Assembly (NCBI GenBank): GCA_963978895.1
Contig: OZ022238.1
Span: forward strand, 24,650,515 to 24,714,514
DNA: 64,000 nucleotides
Reading direction: 5' to 3'
Origin: Erpobdella octoculata
Lineage: Eukaryota > Annelida > Clitellata > Hirudinida > Erpobdellidae
Under the pieces are notes generated by a model. The model searched no databases, had not been told where the DNA came from, and saw only the letters and a program-made list of their open reading frames with translations. The translations under genes were made by a program, and so were the position numbers. Positions 1-10,954 of this stretch are shown in pieces (within the stretch, counting starts at the first letter, position 1; the number at the start of each line of letters is the position of its first letter).

Positions 1-58
1 TATAATTATTACAATTTAATTAGAATAATAAAGATATAACATTGGCGACCAGGATGTC
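1..58 (+). repeat. LTR tail and primer-binding site of Gypsy element A
   Basis: The window opens in the last ~40 bases of an AT-rich LTR, followed by TGGCGACC at 43-50. The TGG of the binding site would pair with the CCA end of a tRNA primer; ATTGGCGAC is a common Gypsy LTR/PBS junction and recurs near 23276 as ATTGGCGACGA. The rest of the LTR lies outside the window, so its length is unknown. Confidence 0.7.
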
Positions 59-506
59 AAAGGACCAAGATTCAAACAAAGTACAATTGCTTAAGTTTCT
101 AATTGAAAAAGAGGCTCGAGAAAAAGAAGAGAAACTTGAGAGGGAAGCTCGAGAAAAAGAGAGGGAGGCTCGAGAAAAACAAGAAAAATTTGAAAAAGAG
201 GCTCGAGAAAAAGAAGAGAAACTTGAGAAGGAAGCTCGAGAAAAACAAGAAAAACTTGAAAAAGAGGCTCGAGAAAAACAAGAAAAACTTGAAAAAGAGG
301 CTCGAGAAAAAGAAGAAAAGAGAATTGAAAAAGAAGAAACTGAAAAAAGATATCTTCAGTTAATCTCAAAGTTACAGGACAATAGATCCGTCAAAGTAAG
401 ACCAGACCTCTACAAACGAATTGAGCAATTTGTTTACGATCCAGATCAAGGCCTTACATTCACTGATTGGATTGGGCGATTTGAAGAAGCTGTTCAGTCA
501 GTCTGA
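54..506 (+). CDS. Gag N-terminal part of Gypsy element A, with charged coiled-coil repeats
   Basis: The first ATG after the primer-binding site is at 54; the frame opens further upstream only with TTG. Residues ~20-100 are 11-12-residue repeats of the type EKEAREKEEKLE, predicting a long charged single helix or coiled coil. The end (FTDWIGRFEEA) resembles the start of Gypsy capsid regions, where a conserved Trp opens the first capsid helices. A stop at 504-506 separates it from the next frame at 516, which continues the capsid, so one frameshift probably splits an originally single gag. The DNA repeats (GCTCGAGAAAAA) are nearly identical, suggesting recent expansion. Confidence 0.75.
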   Translation: MSKDQDSNKVQLLKFLIEKEAREKEEKLEREAREKEREAREKQEKFEKEAREKEEKLEKEAREKQEKLEKEAREKQEKLEKEAREKEEKRIEKEETEKRYLQLISKLQDNRSVKVRPDLYKRIEQFVYDPDQGLTFTDWIGRFEEAVQSV

Positions 507-515
507 GGCGAATCA

Positions 516-1940
516 ATGAGCGATTCAGAAAAAAGAGCAACTCTGACCGGGAAGCTTCAACAAAACGAATACACACTACTTAAGGGTAGTATATTGCCGA
601 GAACAATCGAGAATCTAAACTATGAGGAGACAAAAGGTTGGTTAAAAAAACTGTTTGGTAATAAAAAAAGCATTCATCAAAGACGGTTTGATTTTGAAAA
701 CGTCCAAATAAGGGACTCAGAGACTTTCAGGGCATTCGGCACAAGGGTGAACAGGCTGTGCAACGAAGCACAATGGGAAAATTTTACAAAAGAAGCCAGT
801 ATGTGCTTACATTTTATATGGGGATTGAAGGATCCGAAATATTTAAACATTAAGCACAAATTACTGCTCAGGGTAGAACAAGAGTGCTCACTGGAAAAAC
901 TTATTGAAGAATGTGAAAGGATAAAACTGTTACATACAGAACAAATGATGATTTCAGAAACCTTAGTTAGTAAGGTTAATCACTATTCAGAAAAATCACC
1001 TAAAAAATCTTCCAGCCAAGAAATCCGGGGTTCATCCGTAAACAAAAATGTTTGTTTTCGCTGTGGAAAACCGGGACATTTTGCTGCCAATTGCAGAACT
1101 GATGATAGAAGTCCCAAAAAACTTTTCAGTAGAAAGAGAAGTCCAAGCTTAAGGAGGAGTCCAAGTGTGTCGTATAGACGACACAAAATACGGCAAGTCA
1201 AGACAATTTCCAGCAAGCGAACAGTTATAGCAGCCAATAGAAGATACACCACTGTGAAATTTGGTGATGTCGAAATTAGGATGCAACTGGACTCCGGAGC
1301 CGATGTCACAATCATCAGTACAAAAACTTGGGTGAAGATTGGTTCACCACAGCTAGATAAGGCAACAACAAAAACTGGTGCTGCAAACGGTACTGAAATT
1401 CAAGTACTAGGTGAATTTCAAACCAAATTTTCGTGTGCAGGATTCACAGGCAATGGACGCTGTTTTGTGGCCAAAAATACAACACAACTTCTAGGAATTG
1501 AATGGATGGATCAACTTCCACCAATGATAAAAGCGTTTGATGCAATCTGTTGTTCTGTTGCAGAAAAGCCTTCGCAGGAAGAAACCAGTTTAGCTGTTCG
1601 TTTACAAACAGAGTTTCCAAATGTTTTCAAAGAAGAATTGGGTCATTGCAGCAAAAAGAAAGCAAAATTGCTCCTTAAGTCAGAGTCTCAGCCAAAATTT
1701 TGCAGACCACGAAAAATACCTTTTGCTTACGAAGAAATAACCATTAGGGAACTTGAAAGACTAGTCAATGTAGGAGTTCTTAAAAGAGTTGAATACAGTC
1801 ACTGGGCGGCACCGATTGTGGTTGTTCCAAAGAAAAGCGGAACGGTGCGCATCTGTGCTGATTTTAAAACTGGCCTTAACGACGCGCTTGAGATGCACCA
1901 ACATCCACTTCCAACACCGGATGAAATTTTTAAAAATTAA
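516..1940 (+). pseudogene. Gag capsid, zinc knuckle, protease and start of RT of Gypsy element A
   Basis: Domains in order: capsid (about residues 1-150), one CCHC knuckle CFRCGKPGHFAANC (about 180), a basic Arg/Ser-rich stretch, an aspartic protease with MQLDSGADVTII (about 255), and the RT fingers (VVVPKKSGTVRICADF). The frame stops at 1940 just after LPTPDEIF, where RT should run on to its first catalytic Asp. The following 25 bases are out of frame and about 15 codons of the palm seem to be missing. This is a Gypsy-type gag-pol with the protease active-site DSG intact but a disabling lesion in RT. Confidence 0.85.
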
Positions 1941-1964
1941 ACCAAGAAGCTTGGTTTACTCAAG

Positions 1965-2945
1965 TTGGAAATGGATGAATCGTCAAAAGAGCTCGTTACG
2001 ATCAACACTCCTAAAGGTCTATATCAGTACCAGAGACTTCTTTTTGGAGTAAAAAGTGCACCAGGTATTTTCCAGGAAACAATGGATAATTTAACTTCAG
2101 AGTTAAAAGGTTGTGCGGCTTACCTGGACGATGTAATTGTGACCGGCACAACATTGGAAGAACACAATATGAATGTTCTTGAACTATTCAAACGGATTTC
2201 AGATTTTGGTTTTAGAGTCAAGATGGACAAGTGCTCTTTTGCCAAAAAAGAGATTAAATTTCTAATTCTTATTATCAGCAAAGAAGGCCGAAAACCAGAC
2301 CCAGAAAAGATAACAGCAATTGTAGAAATGCCCCCACCAAAAGACAGAAAACAGTTAAAATCGTTTTTGGGTATGGTTAGTTACTATTCTGTTTTTGTAC
2401 CAAAGATGAGACAAATAAGAGGCCCACTAGATGAATTAGAAAAAAATGAGAAATTTGAATGGTTAAGAGTACACCAGAAATCTTTCACAAGCCTTAAGAA
2501 GGTGTTACAATCAAATTTATTGCTGACGCATTATGATCCCAAAAGAGACATCGTAATAGCTGCTGATGCATGTGAATACGGAATTGGAGCAGTGATTTCA
2601 CACCGAACAGAAAAAGCAGTCGCTCATGCAGGCCGTGCGTTGACCCAAGCAGAAAAGAATTACGGCCAAATAGAAAAAGAAGCTTTAGTCCTAGTTTTTG
2701 CAGTAAGAAAATTCCATAGATTTGTTTATGGAAGGCGGTTTACGCTTTTGACCGATCACAAGCCTCTCTTGTCAGTATTTTATTCAAAAAAAGGAATATC
2801 TGCACATGCTGCAAACAGACTACAGAGATGGGAACTGATACTTTTAGCTTATGATTTTGAGATCGAATATCGACGAACAGCAAATTTTGGTCAAGCTGAT
2901 GCCTTATCAAGACTCATTGATTCAAAAAAAAACAACAGGAAATGA
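1965..2945 (+). pseudogene. Reverse transcriptase palm/thumb and RNase H of Gypsy element A
   Basis: Continues element A after the frameshift near 1940-1964. It has the RT motif LLFGVKSAPGIFQ, the active-site box AAYLDDVIVTG, the thumb (FLGMVSYYSVFVPKM) and RNase H with IAADACEYGIGAV, the IEKEALVLVFAVRKFH block and TDHKPLL. The frame ends at 2945 after DALSRL, in a run of A residues where a one-base slip moves the reading frame to the one ending at 3093. Codon content otherwise looks little decayed. Confidence 0.9.
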
Positions 2946-3093
2946 GGATTTGATAATAGCAGGTGTAAACGAAGACATCACAATGATACAAGAGGATACG
3001 ATGAAACAATTACCTGTTAGTAAGAAAGATATTCAAATTATGACAGAAGAAGACTCTGAACTCAGAGAGTTAAGTGAGATCATTAACAAGTAA
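2946..3093 (+). pseudogene. RNase H-integrase linker of Gypsy element A
   Basis: The frame overlapping the end of the RNase H ORF continues as an acidic linker (NEDLIIAGVNEDITMIQ) and ends ELSEIINK just before a stop. In intact Gypsy elements this linker leads to a GxWP motif and the integrase zinc finger. That continuation is found 1.17 kb downstream at about 4266, so the stop comes from an inserted repeat array and is not the natural end. Confidence 0.7.
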
Positions 3094-4265
3094 ATTAAAA
3101 ACGAATTTTTAAAACCAATGCTCTTATATGTAATTAAAACACAAATTTTGCAATCAATTTTTTCTTATATTACTCTTTTATTTTATATTAAAGTCGAAAT
3201 ATCTTAATTATATCGAAATATCGAAATTAATTAAAATTAACTAAATTAATTGACTTATTGTAAAACTAATAATTGAATATTGCATTGTCTTCTATTTTGA
3301 GCATATATGCAAAATTTGAAAAAAATCTATCATCAGGAAGTGACTCAAAAATTGATTGCAAGATTTGAAACAGACAGAGAAACAAACAGACAGACAGAGA
3401 AACAAACAGACAGACAGAGAAACAAACAGACAGACAGAAAAACAGAGACGACGAGTTAATAAAAGCATTGGTAATAATAATAAAAATATCATCAAAAAGC
3501 ATCGAATTTAAATATCTCAACTATTTTCATGAAAATTTCGTACACGCTTGAGAATCGCGGTCAGTGAGTGTGGTTCGTGTTAACTTGATAAAATAGTCTG
3601 CCAGTCGGTTAGCGTTTTGTGGTCAAGAAAACCCTCAAGAAAACCCTCAAGAAAACCCTCAAGAAACCCCTCGATAAAACCCTCAAGAAAATTAACTAAA
3701 TTAATTGACTTATTGTAAAACTAATAATTGAATATTGCATTGTCTTCTATTTTGAGCATGTATGCAAAATTTGAAAAAAAATCTATCATTAGGAAGTGAC
3801 TCAAAAATTGATTGCAAGATTTGAAACAGACAGAGAAACAGACAGACAGAGAAACAGACAGACAGAGAAACAGACAGACAGAGAAACAGAGACGACGAGT
3901 TAATAAAAGCATTGGTAAACAAGTAAATTAAAAACGAATTTTTAAAACCAATGCTCTTATATGTAATTAAAACACAAATTTTGCAATCAATTTTTTCTTA
4001 TATTACTCTTTTATTTTATATTAAAGTCGAAATATCTTAATTATATCGAAATATCAAAATTAATTAAAATTAACTAAATTAATTGACTTATTGTAAAACT
4101 AATAATTGAATATTGCATTGTCTTCTATTTTGAGCATGTATGCAAAATTTGAAAAAAATCTATCATCAGGAAGTGACTCAAAAATTGATTGCAAGATTTG
4201 AAACAGACAGAGAAACAGACAGACAGAGAAACAGAGACGACGAGTTAATAAAAGCATTGGTAAAA
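3088..4265. repeat. Tandem repeat array inserted in Gypsy element A
   Basis: Three copies of an AT-rich unit lie head to tail: 3088-3474, a copy lacking its 5' part at about 3690-3914, and 3915-4262. Recognisable blocks recur in each: AACAAGTAAATTAAAAACG (first and third), TTAATTGACTTATTG, GGAAGTGACTCAAAAATTG and an internal AGACAGAGAAAC minisatellite of differing length, ending GACGACGAGTTAATAAAAG. A separate 12-13-base repeat (AAAACCCTCAAG, ~5 copies) lies at 3623-3687. No open frame of interest; the reverse-strand Leu/Ser/Cys-rich frames come from the minisatellite. Confidence 0.8.
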
Positions 4266-4415
4266 AGGATTTTGGCCAAAAGTTAAACCTGGATCAAACT
4301 GGAATGCATTCCAATGTAAAGCAACTGATTTGACTTTACATGATGGCATTCTATTTATGGGTGTAAGAGCAGTAATTCCAAAAAAACTGCAACAGCGTAT
4401 ATTGAGGATGTTAAC
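4266..4415 (+). pseudogene. Integrase N-terminal fragment of Gypsy element A
   Basis: Translation gives GFWPK, then about 45 residues containing LHDGILFMGVRAVIPKKLQ, which matches the stretch before the integrase HHCC zinc finger in Gypsy polyproteins. Similarity stops at about 4415, before the zinc-finger histidines. The catalytic core, 3' LTR and polypurine tract are absent. Confidence 0.75.
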
Positions 4416-4582
4416 AGAGACTATGCCAGTACTGACGATCTTGCATCAACTGATTATAAGGACTCTGATAGTGAGAGCGACACAGTGAGTATGCACCAAG
4501 ATGTTGACAATTCGCAAGGTGACAATGACAGAGAAAGTGTTTCTAATGAAAGTGACAAATTATTGAGTTCTTTTTTATTTTA
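4406..4582 (+). other. Acidic open frame, unrecognised
   Basis: An open stretch of about 58 codons without an early ATG, very rich in Asp and Ser (DLASTDYKDSDSESDTVS), ends with a TAA near 4582. It abuts the broken integrase and may be the 3' coding end of another retroelement or a captured fragment. I recognise no domain. Confidence 0.3.
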
Positions 4583-4589
4583 ATTATTT

Positions 4590-5830
4590 ATTTATTAATT
4601 AAATAAATAATGAATTTTAAGTCGTCAGGCGGACGAGGCATTGCTATTGCTACTATAGAACCGTTAGCGCAGCCATATAAAATTTTAACGGGCTAAATAA
4701 ACGGATGCCATCGGCGTCCAAGAACAACCTAGTATAAAGTATAAAAGTTTTTTTTTTAAACAACGCCCGTATACTAATGTACGATAAGGTGGAAAATAAT
4801 AATAAAGTAACTTTATTTCCATTTTTGAACTAAACTTTTCGTTTATAAGATGAGACATCTATATTATATATAAATAACCGATTATTGCAAATACCAACAT
4901 ACTTTATATTATTTTTTATTTTTAGTGTTTAATTTTTTTATAATATCTTTTATTTTTAGTATTTATTTTTTTAACGTTGTTTCATCGTTGCCTAACTTCA
5001 TTGATCGGTCGAGTAGCGGTGTTTTCAAAAACAACGTTTGCGATGAAATAACAAGCAAACAAATAACATTGCAAGTTAATATAAGCCTTATAAAAATAAG
5101 AAATGACAATGGAGTGAAAATAGAAGAAACACAGTTGAAAAATAATATAAAGTAAAAAAATATTTTTTTTAAACAACGCTCCTTTACTAATGAACTAAAA
5201 GTTTAAGAATAATATTAAAGTGTACATAATAAAAGTTTTTGAACTAAACATTTTGTTTGGAAGATTAAAGCGTTGGGTGATAGTAGGTTATAGATAATAG
5301 TTCTTTTTTATTTAAAATGGATTAATGTATTTAATGTCACCCATCGAAGTACTAACAGAACTCGACGTTGCTTAACTTCGTTGCTCGGGCGAGTCGCGGT
5401 GTTTTCAAAAACAACATTTGCGCGGTAATAACAAACAAACAATCTACAAACAACGTTGAAGTTAATGTTAGCGTTTTAATAATTAATAGAAATTATAAAA
5501 AAAACAGTTTTTTTAAACAACGCTCGTATACTAATGTACGAAAAGGTTAAAAATAATATTAAAGTGTACATATTAAGATTTTTTAAACTAAACTTTTAGT
5601 TTGGAAGATTTAAAAACAAAATGTTTAGTTCTAAAAAAGGTTAATATGTACACTTTAATATTATTTTTAACGTTTTTTTTTAAATTGTACTTTATTTTAT
5701 TTTTTATTTTTTAGTGTTTATTTTTTTTATAAATCTAATTATTATTTATATTTTTATTAATCTAAAAACGGATTAATGTATTTAATGGCACCCATCGAAG
5801 TAATAATCGTGCTCGATAATCCAGGACCTG
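4590..5830. repeat. Cluster of short direct and inverted AT-rich repeats
   Basis: Three interleaved families: (i) TTTTTTTAAACAACGC plus ~90 bases at about 4745, 5160 and 5510; (ii) GGTGTTTTCAAAAACAAC with flanks at about 4975-5095 and 5363-5470; (iii) GGATTAATGTATTTAATG at about 5322 and 5772. The stretch at about 5545-5670 is a palindrome around TTTGGAAGATTTAAAAAC, with arms containing ATTAAAGTGTACATATTAA. The short frames at 4925-5155 and 5368-5550 share a sequence only because they are copies of repeat (ii). Probably degenerate non-autonomous elements. Confidence 0.6.
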
Positions 5831-6604
5831 TCCTACAGACCCGCATACACTTTGTGAAGGACGGAGTTTCAATGTTTTTCGAGTAGCAGACTCATATGGC
5901 TTTAAAACGGCACTAGATGGAATTGCTATAAATGTGGCATATGTAATTCAAGATGGCGGCTAATAAATATAATTTTTTTTTCAAAATCTGACAACCTAAA
6001 TACGCTTAATTAGTGTGTAAAACTCTTTTTAAGAAAGAAAACTTTATTTATGTTAATTGTTAAATAAATGAAATTCAATATGGCGGACAATATGGCCGAA
6101 AAAATCCTAAATGCACGCCGAGAACAGAGAAAATGTTATCGGTGCATTATTTAACGTAGATCAACTTGTTTGGATATTATTTAACTTAGAGCAGTTCTAA
6201 CAATTTATAACGATTGACGTTATTTAATGTTTTTCTTATTTGTCTTAAGGCATATTATCAAAACCACCGCATTTAAAGAAACTGTTTAGTCGACATGGAG
6301 CGTACTACGCAACTCGTAAAACATCTAAAGCAAATTGTTATTTTTCAATTTTTAATTTTCCTAATTCAATTTGTTCTTATTTTTTTACTAAATTGTTTAT
6401 TTTTATGTGGAATTTTTTTATTTTATTTTTCTTTATTCGAACTGTTCACTTCTATCGCTATTGATAAATAGATCATCACCGGGAAATATTTAGCTTCGGT
6501 AGCAATTTTTAAATGTTCTAAAGTGCAATAATTGTGGTTTTTATTAAATTTAATCTGTTCTTATTACTTTTTTCTATGTTTTAAATATCATTTACCTTAA
6601 AAAA
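5831..6604. other. Non-coding AT-rich spacer
   Basis: No ORF with recognisable content. It contains AAGATGGCGGC and ATATGGCGGACAATATGGC-type stretches, often seen near transposon ends, but I could not pair termini or a target duplication. Confidence 0.4.
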
Positions 6605-6650
6605 CGGCCAATTCTCATCGAAATTGGCCCAGGACACCGAAATTACCTAA
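6605..6650 (+). repeat. Left 46-bp inverted repeat
   Basis: Begins CGGCCAATTCTCATCG and ends GAAATTACCTAA. It matches 7701-7746 in reverse complement with one difference, and the flanking A/T bases also pair imperfectly. The pair brackets the unrecognised ORF at 6884. Confidence 0.85.
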
Positions 6651-6883
6651 ATGGCAGGAATGGCACAAAATGGCATGTTTTGTGTTATATAATATGTAAG
6701 CGGTCCTTACAGTTAGATATAATTTTTTTTCCGTATTGTTTCAGATGTTAAATTTATTACAACCTCCGCAAAAATCGCAGAAAAAAATGTTAAAACTTGA
6801 GAGATTGAATCTTCCAATTCCTAAGATTATCTATTTCTGCCAATTCGGAAAAGTGTATCATATGTTAAAAAGATAGCAAAAAA

Positions 6884-7690
6884 TTGGATTCATTTCGCAG
6901 TGGATCGCTGGCAAAAAACGATTTAGAAAATCAGCTGGACTCCACCTTCAAATATCATAATACCTATGCATGCTATAAACAATATACTGACAAACGAAAT
7001 CTTAAATCGTTTCTTGAAGAACAAACTGATGATATTGTTATGATGGGTGATTCTGATGAGACAGACAAGCAACGAGAAACTACCCACAATATTTTCACAT
7101 GCAGTAGTAACATTTCCCGTCCAGGACCCAGAGCAAGCATTGACCCAATTTATGCTGAATGTTCAATATGTGAAAGTGGCAGGACTCGGGTAAAAGGAAA
7201 CATGATACGGGATAAATTCCGCATTTGTCAGAATAAAAGCGCACACAAGTTTTTAACAGCACTTAAAGTTAAAGTTAAAAAAGACGACATATCTGTTAGA
7301 TGGGCAGATTTCGATACTCCTGATAAAGTATTTGCTGCCGATGTGTATTGTCATAAAAATTATTGCCAGCAATATATCACATTGCCAACTGATGCTAATT
7401 TAGAGGGAAATCTTTCTAGAAGTAATTCAAAACGTGACTTATTTTGCAAAGCAATATACTATTTCGATCCACTAATACAAGATGGATATGGTTTTACAAT
7501 GAATGAAGTCAAAGAACTAATGTGCTCTTTACAGGAGGAAGATGAAATTGAAATTTACAACAAAAATGTTAAACAATTTCTTTTTGACCATTATGGCGAT
7601 AATGTACAATTTTGTTCTAGTCATAAAAAAATGAATCAGAAATGTTCTTTTCGTGCACAATTACTATTGAAGACATTGCTGCAAATCTGA
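6884..7690 (+). CDS. Unrecognised Cys/His-rich protein between inverted repeats
   Basis: A 268-residue uninterrupted frame. Two stretches look alike: TFKYHNTYACYKQYTDKRNL (residues ~22-42) and VFAADVYCHKNYCQQYITL (~148-167), each with aromatic/His/Cys spacing suggesting metal binding. Between them is AECSICESG, a CxxC pair (~90), followed by basic FRICQNKSAHKFLTALKVK. Similar Cys/His-rich proteins are, to my recollection, common in repeat-rich invertebrate genomes without a known function. A 3' splice-like TTTCGCAG ends at 6900, so the true start may be in an upstream exon. The enclosing inverted repeats suggest a mobile unit of ~1.14 kb or a fragment of a larger one. No catalytic triad is visible. 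Confidence 0.55.
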   Translation: MDSFRSGSLAKNDLENQLDSTFKYHNTYACYKQYTDKRNLKSFLEEQTDDIVMMGDSDETDKQRETTHNIFTCSSNISRPGPRASIDPIYAECSICESGRTRVKGNMIRDKFRICQNKSAHKFLTALKVKVKKDDISVRWADFDTPDKVFAADVYCHKNYCQQYITLPTDANLEGNLSRSNSKRDLFCKAIYYFDPLIQDGYGFTMNEVKELMCSLQEEDEIEIYNKNVKQFLFDHYGDNVQFCSSHKKMNQKCSFRAQLLLKTLLQI

Positions 7691-7700
7691 GAAACAAAAT

Positions 7701-7746
7701 TTAGGTAATTTCGGTGTCCTGGGCCAATTTCGATGAGAATTGACCG
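7701..7746 (-). repeat. Right 46-bp inverted repeat
   Basis: Reverse complement of 6605-6650 with one mismatch, starting TTAGGTAATTTCGGTGTCC. It lies 10 bases after the end of the 268-codon frame. No clear target duplication flanks the pair. Confidence 0.85.
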
Positions 7747-7928
7747 TTTTGTCAAAACGTGTGGGAATATTTTAAGGAAGGTTTTGATGAAGGTGGATTT
7801 CAAGCTGAAACAAAAGTGTCGTGTCAATAAAGGAGTTTTACATTTGTTATTACCTTGTAACCAAAAGGACTTAAGTGAAAGACAATCCCGTTGCTCCTTA
7901 ACAAACGCGTTGTGATCTTCACTATCAT

Positions 7929-8819
<891 letters not shown>

Positions 8820-9026
8820 TAATTCAATAAATGTATGAGGTACCATATGAAGATGTTGAATTAAATCTTCTCTATTACAAAACAAATCTGCACCACTATC
8901 AATCAATGCCGGAATAGATGGGAATTGATTGATGAGTACATTCTCGTATGACCTTACGTGATATCCATCAGCATCTATGATAAAACATACTTCTGGACAA
9001 CAAGACAATTTTTTATCATCAAACAA
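8820..9026 (-). pseudogene. Protease N-terminal half of Gypsy element B
   Basis: Minus-strand frame with CPEVCFIIDADGYHVRSYEN and then IPALIDSGADLFCNRE: the aspartic protease active-site DSGA in its hydrophobic strand. The frame runs into the Helitron at 8819, after which it reads only the minisatellite. Gag lies upstream (at higher coordinates) on the same strand. Confidence 0.85.
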
Positions 9027-9081
9027 TGTTTTCCTATCAACGAGAACTCTAATGAGATCTTTCGACTGACAACAATTTATT

Positions 9082-9629
9082 TTACTGTTTGGTATGAATG
9101 ACCTTTTTTATTAGGCATAAACTAAACTTTTTATCTCTTTCATTATCAGTGTCACTAGCAGTTTTTTTAATTTTATTTGTAATTGGAAACCAATATGCTT
9201 TATCCACTGGTTTGGGGTTGTTAAATCGAGACGGTCTGGTCTCATGTTCATGTGTAGCCATAAAACTATCAGCTACGCGAGAAATTTGAAGATGATTCAA
9301 CTAATCATTTTTTCTTGGTGAAATTGAAATCAGCACAGCTTGGAGACAACAGCTGTTTGAGCTTTTTTGCACACAGCAAATTTACTAATTGATGAAAATC
9401 TTCAACAATATTTCTGCTTTTAATATAATAAGATAAAGCTGTGTATTATTTTGAAGCAGCCTGTGAACAAGTTTCACCAGGCAGGTCAACTTTTTACAGC
9501 ATAAAACCTCTCCCTCAAAAGAATGGAAGTGACACAAAATTCTCGCAGAAGAATTTGTTTTAGTTCGTCATATTTAGCTAATTGAGCAATGGTCAATCGA
9601 CTAAATATTGAGTTAGCTCTATCATTTAA
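9082..9629 (-). pseudogene. Gag C-terminal region of Gypsy element B
   Basis: On the minus strand, 9629-9486 reads IFSRLTIAQLAKYDELKQIL and LLREFCVTSILLRERFYAVK, the capsid C-terminal/SCAN-like helices of Gypsy Gag (a short linker, then YxxLKxxLLxxF). Decayed frames continue to about 9300, followed by a 72-residue frame (9300-9082) without a recognisable zinc knuckle. Interrupted upstream by a piggyBac-type MITE at 9630. Confidence 0.7.
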
Positions 9630-10226
9630 CCCTTGGAGGGCCGGGGAGAAAAAAAAACTTCGTTGGTCATGTGGGTTGCCTGTGCACCCCAGAGTTAAAA
9701 CAAACAGAAATTGATTCCAGAAACATTTATTGTAGTATGTTATGTTTTTTATGTGGTGTAACAAATTTTGGTAAATAAAAATAAACAATAAATGTTTCTG
9801 GAATAATTTTTGCTTATGTTTTAACTCTGGCTAACATGGCTAACGAATTTTTTTTTATATAGACATAGATATACATATGATATAGATATATACGATATAT
9901 GTGGAGTAACATATATCAAATATATAAACATATAGATATATATGTATGTAATAATTTGATAATATTGCTTTATAGCAGTTGATAACAATTTTGGTTTGTG
10001 GAACATAGTTGGCCAAGGGGGGTGCAAGTACACCCCATTGAAATTATTTGCTTTCCATTTTATCACCAATCAGTCAAATTACGCTTACCATTACACGTCG
10101 GCGTCTGAAATTTCCTTGTGATAAATTACAGAAAATTAGTGGCTTTTTCGGCTGCTAGCTTCATTGCCCCATCAATTTTTTTATATGTGGGGTGCACCAG
10201 CACCCGCATGGCCCTCCAAGGGTTAA
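9626..10226. mobile_element. piggyBac-type MITE with TTAA target duplication
   Basis: Element 9630-10222 (593 bp) lies between TTAA at 9626-9629 and 10223-10226. Termini CCCTTGGAGGGCC and GGCCCTCCAAGGG form 13-bp perfect TIRs; subterminal TGTGCACCCC/GGGGTGCACC also pair. TTAA duplication and CCC-starting TIRs are piggyBac hallmarks. An inner 20-bp inverted repeat (ATTCCAGAAACATTTATTG, 9714 and 9787) and a TATA-rich block fill the middle. No transposase is encoded. It sits inside gag of Gypsy element B on the opposite strand. Confidence 0.92.
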
Positions 10227-10335
10227 ATGTGCTTGCAATATTTTGGGTTTACCGTCATTATCAACTTGATAACATACAAATTGATTTTCTTACTATTAAA
10301 AATATTCTGGTAGTGTAGCAGGATCTAAAGAAAAA
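10223..10335 (-). pseudogene. Gag capsid part of Gypsy element B, upstream of the MITE
   Basis: Minus-strand reading gives LPEYF..., then ENQFVCYQVDNDGKPKILQA. It continues in frame with the gag sequence at 9625 if the MITE and one TTAA are removed. In intact Gypsy elements this stretch precedes the capsid Leu-rich helices. Confidence 0.6.
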
Positions 10336-10379
10336 TCCGCCACTATAACCCTTTATAAAATTCTGAAAGCGGCTAGTGC

Positions 10380-10930
10380 AAACGGCTAAAGAAACTTTAA
10401 GTTTCTAGTTTAGCTTCAGCGAGTCTGCAGCTTGCTCTATCTTTTTCTAATCTAACCTTAACGAGTATAGGCTCCTGTTTTAACTTAGCGTTAGCGAGTT
10501 GATGCTCCTGTTTTAATCTAACTTTAGCCAGTCTGCGGTTTGCCCTGTCTTTTTCTTACTTAGCTCTATCCTGTTCTAAACTATTTTCAGCAAGTTTGCG
10601 GTTCGCCCTATTTTTTTCTAACTTAACATTAGCGAGTAGACGCTCCTGTTCTAATTTAGCTTTAGTGAGTCTCTAGTTTGCCCTGTCCTCTTCTAGCTTA
10701 GTCCTATCCTGTTCTAAACTAGCTTCAGCGAGTCTACGGTTTGCCCTAACTTAGCTTGTTTTGCTGCAAATTCCGATTCTCGCAATGCCATCTTACGCTC
10801 AGCTATTTCTAACTTTGAGCATTTACTAACTTTAGCATCTTTACTACTCTTATGAGCACGCCGACTATCATCAAATTGATGATGCTCCTCACTAAGGATC
10901 CCGTTCGGACTATCCTGCGCAACGGTTTTT
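10380..10930 (-). pseudogene. Decayed coiled-coil repeat N-terminus of gag, Gypsy element B
   Basis: The strand carries direct repeats of ~60-120 bp (AGCTTCAGCGAGTCTGC / TTTGCCCTGTC). On the minus strand they read as degenerate LEKDRANRKLAE-type heptads after a start region (AQDSPNGILSEEHHQFDD). Many stops are present. The layout, charged coiled-coil repeats before the capsid, parallels gag of element A (54-506), although the sequences differ. Confidence 0.55.
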
Positions 10931-10954
10931 TCAACCGTAGGAGTTCTAAATATA

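Noticed and set aside
3266..3922. Cys/Leu/Ser-rich minus-strand ORFs resembling small secreted proteins
   Set aside because: Translation of the AGACAGAGAAAC minisatellite; lengths vary with copy number.
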